From the NCBI GenBank assembly GCA_030052745.1, contig JANBVO010000003.1, positions 1,860,001 to 1,924,000 on the forward strand: a stretch of DNA of 64,000 bases. The letters are read 5' to 3'. Of the stretch, positions 1 to 11,478 are shown in pieces. The stretch comes from Pleurostoma richardsiae. Taxonomy: Eukaryota > Ascomycota > Sordariomycetes > Calosphaeriales > Pleurostomataceae. A program made the translations under genes and the position numbers. The stretch's first letter is position 1. Each line of letters opens with the position of its first letter. The notes beneath the pieces were generated by a model, which did not search any database, was not told where the DNA came from, and saw only the letters and a list, made by a program, of their open reading frames with translations.

Positions 1-143
1 CGGATTTAGCCGCTCTGGATGAACCGATCCAATGCTTCGCCGACCCCGTTGTGCCTGACCTGCTCTCCACCCACCGCAGCAGCACTGAGCTGGTCCTTCG
101 ACTCGACGACTGCCAAAGGGCGGCCTGCCCTTTTGTCGGCGCA

Positions 144-2322
144 ATGGGCTCGCTCGCGTTGCCGTCGTCGCATGCCGTCAAGATGCAGGCCCCTGCCGCC
201 GCCGCCGCCACTGCCGCCGCGGGGCCTTCCCCGGTCCAGATCCCCGAGTTGAGCGACGCCAACTATGCGGCTGAGGTCCTGCGCCTGACCGCCAAGCAGT
301 CCGAGGCCGATATCGACAGCGAACTGGCGGCTGAGGCTGCGGGGCTGGGAATATCATCTTCGGAGGTGTCCGCAGCAGCAGAGGAAGGAGACGAGGCAAA
401 GTTGTCGACTGCCGAGCCCGACATCAGCGCCGGACTGAACCACCACGTCCGCAACGCCTCCAATGCATCGGACGGGTCTGCAGCCACCGCAATAACAACG
501 CACTCGTCCACCACAGGGGCGACCAGCGAAGACTACAAAGGCGTCAACGGCGCCAACATCACGAAGACAAGGTCTAAGAGCCTTAGTTTCTCTCAGTATG
601 ACAAGTTCCTTGCGCTGGTGGACTCAAACCTCAGCCAGCCCACGCTTGTCAACCAACCAATCCATGGCCGTGAACGCACGACGAGTATACTCAGCACTGG
701 AAGACGGATGAGTTATGCCGGCTTCAGGAATGGAATCAAGGCCAGGATACACCCTCGGAGGAAGTCGACACACTCGCTCGGTGCCACCCGGTTCGTTTGC
801 CCGCCTGCTACCAAACATATCTCCGTTACTGACATTTTTTTTGCTCCTCCCCAGCGCCTGCATATGCTGCCGCGAAGAGTTCTCCAAGGCCCACGAACTG
901 CAGCAGCTGCCCTGCGGCCACACTTACTGCACCGAATGCCTGCGCACCATGATCAACCACGCGATTAAGGACGAGTCTCACATGCCCCCTCGCTGCTGCG
1001 CGCAGCCTATCCCCGCCACCCTCGTCAAGGCCGTCCTATCTCGCGAGGAGCAGCACGCGTTCCTGAAGGCCGTCCTGCAGTTCAGCACGCCGTGGAAGGC
1101 GCGCATCTTCTGCCCCAACGCCGCCTGCGCAGAGTTCATCCCTCCCCGCACCAAAATTAACCTAAAGCATCCCTTCGTTGTCGTCTGCCGCAACTGTAGG
1201 ACGCGCGTGTGCGTGATGTGCAAACGGAATGCCCACCCCGTCGGGCAGGAGTGCCCCGAGGACCTGGACCTGGATGCGGTCCTGAAGATGGGCGAGAAGT
1301 CGGGCTGGAGGAGGTGCTACAAATGCCGCGCTCTGGTGGAGCTCACCCTCGGCTGCACACATATGACGTGTCGCTGCAAGGCGGAGTTCTGCTACATCTG
1401 CGGCGCGGTCTGGAGCCCAATAGTCGGCTGCCCCAACTTCTGCAACGGGGAGGAGGAGCTCGAGAGGCGGCGGATGGAAGAGGAGGCCCGCAGGGCAGAG
1501 TTGGAGGCGGAGAAGAAGGCAAGAGAGGAGGCCGCCGCCGCCGCGGAGGCGGAGCGACTCGAGGCGATGAAGCGAAGCCAGGGGAGCGAGGAGTTCAAGC
1601 GTCTACACGCAGAGCAGGAAGAAGAACTAGAGCGGTTCCGGACGTTCGAGAGGAAGACCAGATCGGACATGTGGGCGAGACACACGGAGGATAAGATCGC
1701 CATGGTCGACAAGTACTCCGACCAGATAGAGAAGATGATGGAGCGGCACGCCAAGACGGCGCAGCACCTCGAGGACCGGCAGGTGGCCGACGAGATGGAC
1801 CTCCGCGCGGCGCTGGAGCAGAGCGAGCGCAACGTCCTGGTGCGCCTCCGGCACATGGAGGCCTACTGCGAGGGGGAGGGCAAGAGCCCGGACAGCAGCC
1901 TGCCGCCGCGGGTGGTGACGGAGCGGGACCGGCGCGAGCTGGGCCAGCAGTACAGCCTGCGCGACGACATGGAACGGCTGCACCAGGCGCGGGTCAACGT
2001 CATGCGCGACCGGCAGGCCAAGCGCATGGAGGAGCTGCTGGAGCGCCAGGCCGGGGAGCTGGAGCGGCTGGTGGCGCGCCGCGAGGAGGACCTCGAGGGC
2101 CTGGTGGTGCGGTTCGCGGCCGAGGAGGACGCGGCGCTGCGGGTGTTCGGCGAGCGCCGCGAGAGGCTGCGCGGGCGGTGGCGGCTCGCCGGCGACGTGC
2201 TCCGGGCGCGGATGGAGCGCGAGCACGGCGTCACGTACGGCGAGATGCAGCTGCCGGAGTGGCCGGCCGACACGCCTGTCACCGTCGAGGGGCCGGGCCT
2301 GGCTGCGGCGGGGGAGCGATGA
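144..2322 (+). CDS. RBR-type (RING-IBR-RING2) E3 ubiquitin ligase with long C-terminal coiled coil; 5' end uncertain
   Basis: Two exons are modelled, 144..790 and 855..2322, with a phase-2 intron (GTTCGT donor, CCCAG acceptor). From the ATG at 144 this gives 704 residues. RING1 starts at C218-x2-C221 and continues through LPCGHTYCTECL. The IBR follows. RING2 begins at C370-x2-C373 and carries the GCTHMTC signature, in which C383 is the predicted thioester cysteine. After RING2, about 290 residues are charged and helical (Glu/Arg/Ala-rich), a strong coiled-coil candidate. RBR ligases take ubiquitin from an E2 onto the RING2 cysteine and pass it to a substrate; no substrate can be inferred here. 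The frame stays open from 144 back to base 3 without a stop, so the true start may lie in an exon outside the window. The gene converges on POP1. Confidence 0.85.
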
Positions 2323-3365
2323 TGCATCCATCTCCTACATCTTCAACGCCCCTACTGATTATACCGATCTCACGAGACGAAGCTGACGACACCACGAACG
2401 CGCGCACGCGCGCACATACATGACCCACGATCCTTTTTCCTTTTACACTACAGCTTTTAATCACCAGGGTTGCTTTTTTGATCTTCCACATCTACTTGCT
2501 AAGGCTATGGAGGGTGCACTTAGCCTCTTTTTTTTTTGTTTGTTTGCGAAATAGACGACGATACCAACTGCTTTCTGCGAGACGGCAGGACAGCACAGCA
2601 CAGCACATTACAGCACATTCGGAATGCGGAATTTTCTTGCTTTTCTCGGTTTCGAATTTGGACCACAGAACGACAGGGTGATACATCGAGGATATGGGGT
2701 GCCTAATCTGGAATGCATTTTGGTTTTGGGAATTGACGAGAGCTAGAAGTGCTCGGGGGAGATATCGTGGCATTGAGCGGTCGTGGGTTCGGATCTAGCC
2801 GTTGGATGTCCTGGCGGAGGTGATGAGCACCAATGAAGGACGTCTTTTGGATGATCATGCCATTGAGCATGATGAGGCTGGGAAGGGACGTCGAGGAACA
2901 ATATCCACGATCGAAATGAGGCTCTTTTGCTCGAAAGTCGGGGAAGACACCGTCGCGCCGTACCGGTACCTGGTACAGGTGTGGCTTAGCTAAGAGAGGT
3001 AGACAGACCGCTCTAGACGATCCTACCTGGTATCGATGACTTCCAGTGCTTGTTACATTTATGTGCGTGAAAATGTGTCTCTTTCGTGGAACCAGCTGCG
3101 GATGACCGCGTTAGCAGCTCGTCCATCTAGGAACCTTGTGGTGGTAATGCTCGTAGGCAAGACTTGAGGAACAAGAAGTCGACGCTTCAGGAGTATCCTA
3201 ACTGGTCTCTTAAAGAGATGCTGTTTCGTTGTTGATACACTCGTCGGTGCTTGTGACGGGCTCTGGCCAAGCAGACATTCTGACCTTTGCCAGTAAACGC
3301 CGTTCCCTGAGCCCACCGCCCCTAAGAGCACAATACACTCCATCATCCAGCACCACCCGAGCATA
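2323..3365. other. Gene-free stretch between two convergent 3' ends
   Basis: This holds the 3' flanks of the RBR ligase (+) and POP1 (-). It contains a T-rich tract near 2530 and a short run of CAGCA units near 2590-2620. I see no gene in it. Confidence 0.6.
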
Positions 3366-6203
3366 TTAGATCACCTCCCACCTCGCGACCCACCCCACGT
3401 TCTCCCCCGCGTTCCTCACCACGCAGATCCTCCCTTCCCTCCCGCTACCGCCGCCAACCCCGGCCGTAGGACCGGCACCGCCCGCCCTCCTGAGCGCCTC
3501 CAGCGCCCTCTCCGCCGACACGCACCCGACCGCCGACCCCTTCCCCTCGGCGAGGCTGAACGTCCCCGTCGTCACGAACCCCAGCAGGTCCGCCTCGCCG
3601 GGCACCAGCGGGTGGCCCCCGCCCACGTCGGCCTGGTTCGGCGGCGGCGGCGGGTACGGCAGCTGCGCGGCCATGAGCGACTCGGCGAGCAGCCGCTTGC
3701 GGGCGGCCGCGTCGGCGCCTGGCGGGAAGCGGCGGAGCTGTCCGGGGGCGGAGGAGGACGAGGGCTTGCGGTGGATCTGGGCGAGCCACTGGTCTTTGAG
3801 GTTGGGGGGCAGGGTGTTGGGGTCCGGGGGCGGCTCGGTGGCCGGGACCTCGGCCTGCGTGGAGGGGACGGCGGTGATGGTGGGTGTGGGGAGGCGGTAG
3901 ATCCGAGCGCAGGGAGAGGGGACGCCGCGCCCGAGGTAAGTGATGCGGACGGTGATGAGGGAGTTCGGAGGTGGAGAGTCGGTGTTCGCTAGTAGGGTGT
4001 TGAAGAATGCTTTCGACAGGTGCTGAAGTTGGTATACCGGGGGAATCCTCTTCTGCTTCTTCGCAACGTCTGCTGACTTTTGGCCTTCAGCTGTCTCTTC
4101 AGGCTTGTCCACGTCCATCTCCTCTGATCCCATAGTCTTCTGACTATCCTCTTGTTCGTCTTGGGAAACTGCTAGGCCAAACAGTCGCTCATAGTCGCAG
4201 GCAAAACCACTACCTATCTCGCCCTTCCGCCCCGCGCCCAGATCCAGCGACTCCCAGGCCACCCTTTTTGACTTGGGCCGCCGCTCCCACAGGCGCCGCC
4301 TCCTCTCGCGCTGCTCGAGCTCCCACTCAGCACCGGCATTGGTCCAGGGGAAGTCGCCCGGGAACCACGGGCGGCCCTGCTCGAAGGCCACCTGCTGCAG
4401 CTCCATGAGGCCCCCAAAGCGGGGGTTGCCGCCTGACAAGAGGGGAAAGTGCACGAGGTTATGCCAGATGGGCAGGATGCACCTCCAAGGCGCGAGGAGC
4501 GTCCATGTTCCCTGGGCTTGCCGCCCGCTGGGGCTTCGGGATGCGAAGAGGATGACGGGGATGGGCGGGTCGGCTGCGGTGGGTTTGAGGTATTCCCCGG
4601 GAGGATTGGCGGCTTTGCGGCGGTCGATGGCCTTCTGAGAGGGGAGGCATGACGCCTTGAACCGGGCGTTGCGGTCGAAGATGTCGAAGGGTTTTAGGCC
4701 AGCATCTGCGGGCCACTTCGCTATTATCTGGGATATAGAGGAAGAGTTGGTAGAATCGGTTTCGGTACCGTCCAGACTTTCGAGTCTCCTGGGGGGGTAT
4801 CTCAGGCGTGGATCTTGAGCAGAGAATGCGAGGAGCACATCTGCTGGTAGAGCGGAGGGATTGGTGACACCATTCAGAGACTGGAAGAGGCTTGCGTGAG
4901 CCTCCTTCAGCTCTTCCTTCGCGTAATAGGGGTGTAAGACGCCGATAAGAGCTTCAGTGGAGGCTGGCCCGGTAATCTCGATACTGCCTATTTGAAACCG
5001 TAGATCCTCAATGTATGGGCGCGGAGTCTCCCTTTTGATAAGCTTCGTGAGAAGATCGAACAGCTCCAAGAAGCACGCGGGATGGACCCTAATGTACAAC
5101 TGTCTCTGGACTATGCCACTCGGCTCAGTCTCGCATTGTGCAGGTTCAACGATCTTGGTCGGGTTCCACAACACTGTCGCGGGTCCGATGTCTCTTCGAG
5201 AGCCCTGTATCTCTCTGCTGAGCATGCCGCTCCACTTACGGCAACCGTCTCTCCACTTTTGGCCTCGATGATCCCACAAGCTCTCATGAGTGAGACCGAT
5301 AGCTTTCAGGATTCGTTCAATCCCAGGAGGAGAGTGACCATACAGGCCAATGGTGCTCATATAACTCATGTCCCACATGACCGCACCTCTCTCGCCTGCG
5401 GCCCGATGTGTGGGTCTGTAGACCTTTTCTGCAGGCGTCAGAGGAATGGCAAATCGCCAGAGAGGCTCTTTCGGCTCCGTCATCCTCGACCGCTTCGCGT
5501 GCCACAGGTGCGTGGGTAGCCAAGTCTTCTCGACTTGGCGCTTCCTGAACTTTGCCTTGGGTCTAGGGGGCTCGTTGAGCTCATTCCGACGAATCTTCGG
5601 CTTTGCGGGCCTCGTCTCAATCAGCTGCTTCATGGCAGACTTCTCTCCCTCGTTCAAGGCCGAGTCCTTCCCCCCTGCCGCCTTCAGCTTCCTCTTCCGC
5701 TTCTTCTCTGCCAGGATGCCCAGTTTCTTGGCCGTCTCGGCGCGGATCCGGGCTCTTGTCGTCCTGGGGCGCCTCCTGCGCGCCTCGATGGTGGGCGTGT
5801 TGTCCTCCATCTGCTCCTTCATGGCCCGCTTCCGCAGTCGCTTGGGTACCCTCTTGACGTTGTGGCTGGCGGTCCTCCGGCGCATGGCGCGTGGGACCAG
5901 CTGGAAGGCACGCCGGTTGTTGACGGCCTTGGATTTGCGCATGCCCTCCTCCAGGGCCCGGATCTGGAACTCCTGGGCGTTGAGAAAAGCCTGAAGGTCC
6001 AGCTCACCGTCCTTGAGGGCGGCGGTGGCGGACTGCGACTTGATAGACCTTGCGTCCTGCACCTTGACGCGCTTGGCCCCGCGTCCGCTCGTAGGCGTCT
6101 GACTCCTCCATGAACTGCCATTGCTGCCTCCGGTATTTGGGGAATCTTTGCGTTTCCTGGCGTCAGGGCCGTTTCCCGGCACGTTTGCCGCTTTCGGACC
6201 CAT
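3366..6203 (-). CDS. POP1: POP1, ribonuclease P/MRP protein subunit
   Basis: A single 2838-bp exon encodes 945 residues, about the usual fungal POP1 length. POP1 is the largest protein of RNase P and RNase MRP; it scaffolds the RNA for tRNA 5'-end and rRNA processing in the nucleus and nucleolus. The N-terminus is basic and low-complexity. The Pop1 domain begins near residue 98, with RRAFQLVPRAMRRRTASHN, and continues through Arg/Lys-rich RNA-binding sequence. The family signature WLPTHLWHAKR is at about 228-238. The central POPLD domain contains LLAPWRCILPIWHNLVHFP and GGLMELQQVAFEQGRPWFPG. The C-terminus is Pro/Gly-rich. No introns are needed. The start at 6203 follows a stop-containing upstream region. 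Confidence 0.95.
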   Translation of the reverse strand: MGPKAANVPGNGPDARKRKDSPNTGGSNGSSWRSQTPTSGRGAKRVKVQDARSIKSQSATAALKDGELDLQAFLNAQEFQIRALEEGMRKSKAVNNRRAFQLVPRAMRRRTASHNVKRVPKRLRKRAMKEQMEDNTPTIEARRRRPRTTRARIRAETAKKLGILAEKKRKRKLKAAGGKDSALNEGEKSAMKQLIETRPAKPKIRRNELNEPPRPKAKFRKRQVEKTWLPTHLWHAKRSRMTEPKEPLWRFAIPLTPAEKVYRPTHRAAGERGAVMWDMSYMSTIGLYGHSPPGIERILKAIGLTHESLWDHRGQKWRDGCRKWSGMLSREIQGSRRDIGPATVLWNPTKIVEPAQCETEPSGIVQRQLYIRVHPACFLELFDLLTKLIKRETPRPYIEDLRFQIGSIEITGPASTEALIGVLHPYYAKEELKEAHASLFQSLNGVTNPSALPADVLLAFSAQDPRLRYPPRRLESLDGTETDSTNSSSISQIIAKWPADAGLKPFDIFDRNARFKASCLPSQKAIDRRKAANPPGEYLKPTAADPPIPVILFASRSPSGRQAQGTWTLLAPWRCILPIWHNLVHFPLLSGGNPRFGGLMELQQVAFEQGRPWFPGDFPWTNAGAEWELEQRERRRRLWERRPKSKRVAWESLDLGAGRKGEIGSGFACDYERLFGLAVSQDEQEDSQKTMGSEEMDVDKPEETAEGQKSADVAKKQKRIPPVYQLQHLSKAFFNTLLANTDSPPPNSLITVRITYLGRGVPSPCARIYRLPTPTITAVPSTQAEVPATEPPPDPNTLPPNLKDQWLAQIHRKPSSSSAPGQLRRFPPGADAAARKRLLAESLMAAQLPYPPPPPNQADVGGGHPLVPGEADLLGFVTTGTFSLAEGKGSAVGCVSAERALEALRRAGGAGPTAGVGGGSGREGRICVVRNAGENVGWVARWEVI

Positions 6204-6799
6204 GCCAGTACGTTGAAGTGAGGCAGTGGCTCATGGAACCTTAGTAGGTAGTGGCTGTTGAGTGAGTGAGTGGGTATACATAAAATTCAGGTACCTGTCG
6301 TTAGGTACCTATAACTATGATGCACGTGATGTTCTCACCCCACTGTCCCTGCTTTAAGGTGCCTCCCACCTTAAGTTCTTATAGGACGATACCTTAGCTA
6401 AGTTATGCAGTAATTATTAGGCGACAGCTGCTTCTTTTGAAACAAGTTGTTTTTCTTACTGTCTTAAATGCTATACAATCCGTATATTTGTCGCATTGTA
6501 CTTCACTTCGTAAACTCTTCATCTTGATCTTGACGCTGTATTAGATTCAAGATGGAAGCACAAGAAAAAGCACCTCGACTAAGAAGCAGATGCCACTCCT
6601 CTGTCTCCTCACCGAGTGAGTCCGCCTCTAAGCTGCCGCAGTGCACAGCCGACGGGCCTGTCAAACTCAGATGCTTCCCAGTGTTCCAGAAGTCTGGATC
6701 GTAGCTTCTATGGCGCTCCTGTCTTCGGCAATGGCCAGCCACTGCGGATCCGTTCTGGGGGGTCAAGAGCACCCGCTGCCTTTCCTGCCTTGTACTCGT
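6204..6799. other. Intergenic: POP1 upstream region and 3' flank of the carboxylesterase
   Basis: This is AT-richer than the flanking genes. It contains two AGGTACCT-type palindromes near 6288-6312. No gene was seen. POP1 transcription probably starts in the right part of 6204-6400. Confidence 0.5.
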
Positions 6800-8907
6800 T
6801 TACCGGTCAAGGATACTATGCTGTATGTCACTGATGAACGACATGGCTTCGAGCCTCGCAAAGTCTCTCTCTACCCACGGTCCTGTGCTATTGAAGACCA
6901 TCCGCTCCCTCCGTGCCCGCGAAAACTTAGGCCAGCGCAGACCACTTCCGCCGTTCGCCTCCGTCAGGCCGGCATTGGGATCCAGATCGACGATGAAGCC
7001 GGCCCACATGATCCCCATGAGCCGGGCCATGTCCCGGAACGCGGCGTTGTCGTTGGCGCCCGAGAACGGGTTGATGGCGAACCCGAGCCCGTGGGCGTTC
7101 TGCAACAGCGGCGCAATCTCGGACGCGTGGGTGACGCCCAGGCGCGGGTCGAGGCGGGTGGGAATGGCGGCGTTGAAGCGGAAGCTGTAGCAACCGGCCC
7201 CGGCGTCGGCGTAGGCCTCACACTGGAGGCGGTCGGCTGCGTTGATGCTCAGGTCGCCCTCGAGGCTCTCAATGCGCCGAAACTCGGCTAAGCTGACTAT
7301 GGCCTTGACAGGCGGATCCAGCAGATCATCGGCCTGTCTGGCGACCGGTTCATAGAGCGACATAAGCCGATCAGCCACACTGTCTGAAAATCCAAGATCG
7401 TCTGGGTGAGATGAGTTAGCTTCTTTCGGGCCAATCTGCTCTGACCCGTCGGCCCGCCTCAGAGACCGCGAGTCTGGTCCCAGGGTGCGTGCCGTCGTGT
7501 CTGAGCTGAATAAAAATACACACCTATCAGGTGCCCGCGTTCATCCTCCCATACTCGAACGTCTAGCGGGATCGATGAGCTGCCCTCGTTGGTCATGACG
7601 CCGGTGAGAATCGGTACTTTTACGAACCTACCCTCCTTTAAAGCAAGGCTGCTGTATGTTGGTATGAAGTCACCGTCTATGGAGGCCATCGAAAAAGCCT
7701 TCATCCTCGGACTTGTGCCGTCAGGTTCGTCCTCGAAGGCGCCATTGAGGGTCTCGTATGCTAGACCTCTGAGGCAATCCAGCGCGTCCGCGGTAGCCGT
7801 GCACCCGGTTTCCGCGACCAAGCTATCGTACATGGCTTGCAGACTGTCAATAGCGTTAGCCATCTGGGCGACGGGGCTGCCGCTCTGCATGATGGCCGCG
7901 CGGAACAGGCCTTCGTCGCGGCCCCCATGCGCGAGTAGGTGGAAGCCGACGTCATCAGCACCAGAGCTGCCGCCCCATATCGTGACGCGGGAGGCGTCGC
8001 CACCAAAGCCGCCGATGTTCTCCTGCACCCATTGCAGTGCCAGGCGCTGGTCGTGAAGACCCAAGTTGGCATTACCTGTCCCCAGAACCTGCCGCCCCCC
8101 TAGAAAGCCCCACATAGAGGCGCGGTAGTTGAAGGAAACGGACATGAAGGGGAGCCCGGCCTGTGCCGCCGTCTGCACGAGGAAACTGAGGTTGTAGCGC
8201 GGGTCGCTTGACCCACCGCCGTGGTTCATTCCCCCATGTATAAAGATGCCAACAGGCAGGAGTTGATGCGGCTGGTCAGAGGCTACGACAGGGCGAACTA
8301 CATTGACTGTCAGGCAGCCCTCTGAGTGCGGGAAGGCAGCTTCGTGGTCCTACGTTGCGGGAGAAGGAGAACGAGCACGTGTTAGCCAACCTCAGTCTGG
8401 CGCAGCGAGCATGAAGTGCGGAGAGACCTCGCCACGAAAAGGGGAAATCCGTACCCCATAACCTGGACAATGCGGGCCATACTCGACCGCGTTGCGCACA
8501 TCATCCCACGCCTCGACGAGAGGTTGGGGGCGACGGAACCGCAGCCTTCCTACAGGCGGCAGGGCATAAGGCATGCCCAGCCAGGCATATTGCGCGAGTC
8601 CGTCGAGTCTCACACCTCGATATGAGCCGTTTCGCGTTTGCCCTATAGCCGGGTTGGCGTCTTCCGGCCCCAAAGAATACGCTGGTTTTGTGTCGCCGTC
8701 GGTGGGATGATCCCTCAGGAGTATCCAGAGGGATACTGCCGTGACAACTAGAGCCGATAAAGACAAGATAGTTTGAAGGAGCTCAGCGTAAAGCCTTGAG
8801 CTCCAACGAGAGGAGGGATGCCGGGCTGGCGAAGCAAGTTCATCAGCAGATGAGGCAAGAGCGACGAGAGGGACTGCCTCGTAATCAGCATGTGTGGTCC
8901 GACCCAT
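6800..8907 (-). CDS. Type-B carboxylesterase/lipase family protein with N-terminal membrane anchor
   Basis: Three exons on the minus strand, 8907..8455, 8349..7524 and 7401..6800, give 626 residues. Introns are 105 and 122 bp (donors GTACGG and GTGTGT). Residues about 43-64 (ELLQTILSLSALVVTAVSLW) form one hydrophobic helix after a polar N-tail, so a type II membrane orientation is likely. Family marks: SEGCLTVNVVRP, the oxyanion-hole strand IFIHGGG, and the nucleophile elbow FGGDASRVTIWGGSSG with the predicted catalytic Ser279. Glu406 (TNEG) and His518 (GVTHASEI) complete the triad. The family hydrolyses carboxylic esters; the substrate is unknown. Splice sites were chosen because they join these motifs in frame. 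Confidence 0.88.
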
Positions 8908-10171
8908 TGCTACTGCTGGTGACAGGGAGAGAGTTTGTCGAGAGTATTCCAGGTGTCCGTAGTTTGTTTTCGATGCGCACTGACCTGAACATCACATACC
9001 GGCCTTTCAACTCTAGTACCGTATTGAAGGGGCAGCATTACCTTCAAACTTGCTTTCACCCATCTACTAACCAGACCGGTGAGCCATGGGTCTCTAGGGT
9101 CTTCAGTAATCATGCATATTTGCTCAAGCGCACTGTGCGTTGCTTGCTGGGTGTACGCAGTGAGGCTCTGGATACGACGCAATCCGCGACATCCCCGGTC
9201 CGTGGGGGTTCCAGGGGGGAGGGGGGAAGGAGGAGACAGAACCGGCAACCCGGCACCGCAGTGGTCGTCGTCAAGACGCTAAGCCTCCAGACCCCTGGGC
9301 ATTGGACACAAGCACCTCGGTAACGAGCGTGGTACGAAGCGTGCTTATACCCCTCATGCGTGCTTACCAGTCAGATCGACTTCGGAGCAGAAACATCTTG
9401 CCAATACGCTGGTCGGACGTGAGGTAGATAGATAGCTAACGCAGCCCTGGTTGCAGGTCGTCACATAACCGGCCGGGTGTATCCGCATGGAAACCTTGCG
9501 CGGCACCATTCCGTACACGTAGTGAGTGGGTGACAGCTACCGGGTACGGCATGCGGACTAACAACGCCACGGACGGTCCGTGATCACCGCTCTCGCAGTA
9601 GCGAAGAGAGAGCACAGTACATACCCGTGGCCGGGAGCTGTGAGGCCAAAAGGCCAATGATAGCTGCTTTCGTCTCAATGCAGAGGACGGAGACTAAGGC
9701 ACGCCGTAACTGCATATGGCAAGTGAAAAGACGGGAGCGTCTCCGCGATGCAAAGCCGCCGCCAGTGATCTACGATGGGTGCTGGGCTAAGCTTTTGTTG
9801 GTGGAGTAGATCACTTACATCTTCCAATAGTGCAACGTTATGTCGTTCCGTACAGTAGCAGACTTGTGTGCTGTGTGGTACGCTATGAGACGTCCCCAGC
9901 GAAGATCGTTCTTGCGAGCTGCTTGTGGCATTGTCGAATCTACACTACGCCTGCCATAAGGGGTTTAGACACCCTACGAACTGCCTACAGTACGACGACA
10001 CCTGTTGCCCAATTAGGTGGCAGTTGTTAGCTACGAAGAGAATGATATGTTCTGTCTCTGGCGGATTCATGCGTATCATCACCGGGCCACTCCACTTGTA
10101 CTGCTACGCTTGCTCGTGTGCTCTCATCCTTTCTTTGTTGCCAGACCTCCCGCCGACGCCCTCTTTCTCCC
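8908..10171. other. Gene-free intergenic stretch
   Basis: This lies between the carboxylesterase start and the stop of the bZIP-like gene. Only short open frames without recognisable domains are present, on both strands. It probably contains the carboxylesterase promoter (8908 to about 9400). Nothing else was identified. Confidence 0.5.
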
Positions 10172-11478
10172 TCAGAAATCCTCTTCGAGCCCTTCTGCCC
10201 CGGAGACGCCCGATCCCAGCCCGCTCGCACTGCTCGCGTCGCTGTCACTGTCCCAGTGGCCCTGCACAGGGCTGCTGCCGCCGTCACCGCCGTCAGTGGC
10301 GCGCCGCGACAGCGAGCGGAAGTGGGCTTCCATCCGCCCCAGCCCCGCCGCCATGTCATGATCCTCGGGCAGGACGCCCACGTCAACGCCGAATTCGTAC
10401 AGCCGCTTAAAGTCCCTTATGATAGATTCGGCTCTCGATGGCTGCTGCTGCTGCCGTTGCTTCTCTTTCCGACAGCTCTGTGTTCGAGGGCGAGACGACG
10501 CACTGTCGTGACTGCCGCTGCCGCTTGTGCCAAGCGGAGCGAAAACCCCGGCCGCCGCCGCCTTGTTGATGTTGTCTGGCCACTGCTGATGGTTGACTAG
10601 ACAGCTGGAGACCGGCCCCGTCTCAGAGATGCCCAGAAGTGGGGCCTCGTGTGCGCCGCGTAATGGGGCGTCCGAGGGCAGGAAGTCTCCTGGAGACAGC
10701 GAGGGTGCCGGCTCGTACCGACGCTTTGCTTGCCGGGAGTCGATCGCGCTTCGGCCGCCGCCGCCGTGGGCATGCCGCCGCCGCCGCTGCTGGGGCTGCT
10801 GGTACTGGTTACCCCCTATTGTGTCCAGGTCTGGGTGGGCATCGCCAAAGTTGATCAAGGGGTTCACGACCGCCATAGGCATCTGGTGCAAGTGGTGGCT
10901 CTGGTGTTGGCCTGTTATCGAGGTGTGCTGTGAGTCCAGACCCCCGGACTGATTCTGACGTTGGCGATGGCTGTTGCGAAGGCGACGGCTGCTTGCTGGC
11001 TGAAGTGCCATGTAGCCAGCGTCTGTGAGACTGCAAGGGGTCCCCAGATTACCGCTTTCCTCCCAGACCGGCGTATTTAGCGAGAAATCGCCCGCTCCGA
11101 ACTTAAGCAGGCTGTGTACGCCGCCGCGGCATTGAGCCGATGCGCCTTCCCCGTCCTGACCAACAGGTTCCAGACTGTCGGTGGACGTTAAGAGACGTCG
11201 AGGAGGAGACGCCGGCGAGGCCACCGGCGGGAATGCCGTCACAGGGTGAGATGCCTTTACACGATGCCTTTCTCCTGATTGCGTGTGTAGGGAAGTACCC
11301 AGTCAGCCGAGTGGTCAGGCGACAAGGTGTCTTTCCAGATTTGTTTCCATGGACGGGCGGGCTACTTACGGAAACGCCTTTGCGACTCGCGATTCTGGCG
11401 ACGTCTCTTCTCTCTCGCGCTGCTATCGGCGCCATCCTCATCATGGGTCTCCTGCCAGCTAGTTGCTATCTGCGCCAT
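10172..11478 (-). CDS. bZIP-like basic-region protein without an evident leucine zipper; putative transcription regulator
   Basis: Two exons, 11478..11370 and 11274..10172, join across a 95-bp phase-1 intron (GTAAGT donor, CAG acceptor) into 403 residues. Residues about 22-40 read AREKRRRQNRESQRRFRER, matching the fungal bZIP basic-region pattern (N-x-x-[SA]-Q-x-x-[FY]-R). The intron splits the final Arg codon. No heptad leucine repeat follows; the chain becomes Pro/Ser-rich, then Gln/His-rich. A better conserved-looking C-terminal block holds SRAESIIRDFKRLYEFGVDV and GVLPEDHDMAAGLGRMEAHF. Such a short basic region plus LYEFGVxxGxLPEDH block occurs in poorly characterised fungal bZIP relatives. 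DNA binding and a nuclear location are inferences. It is divergent from the ABC transporter gene. Confidence 0.75.
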
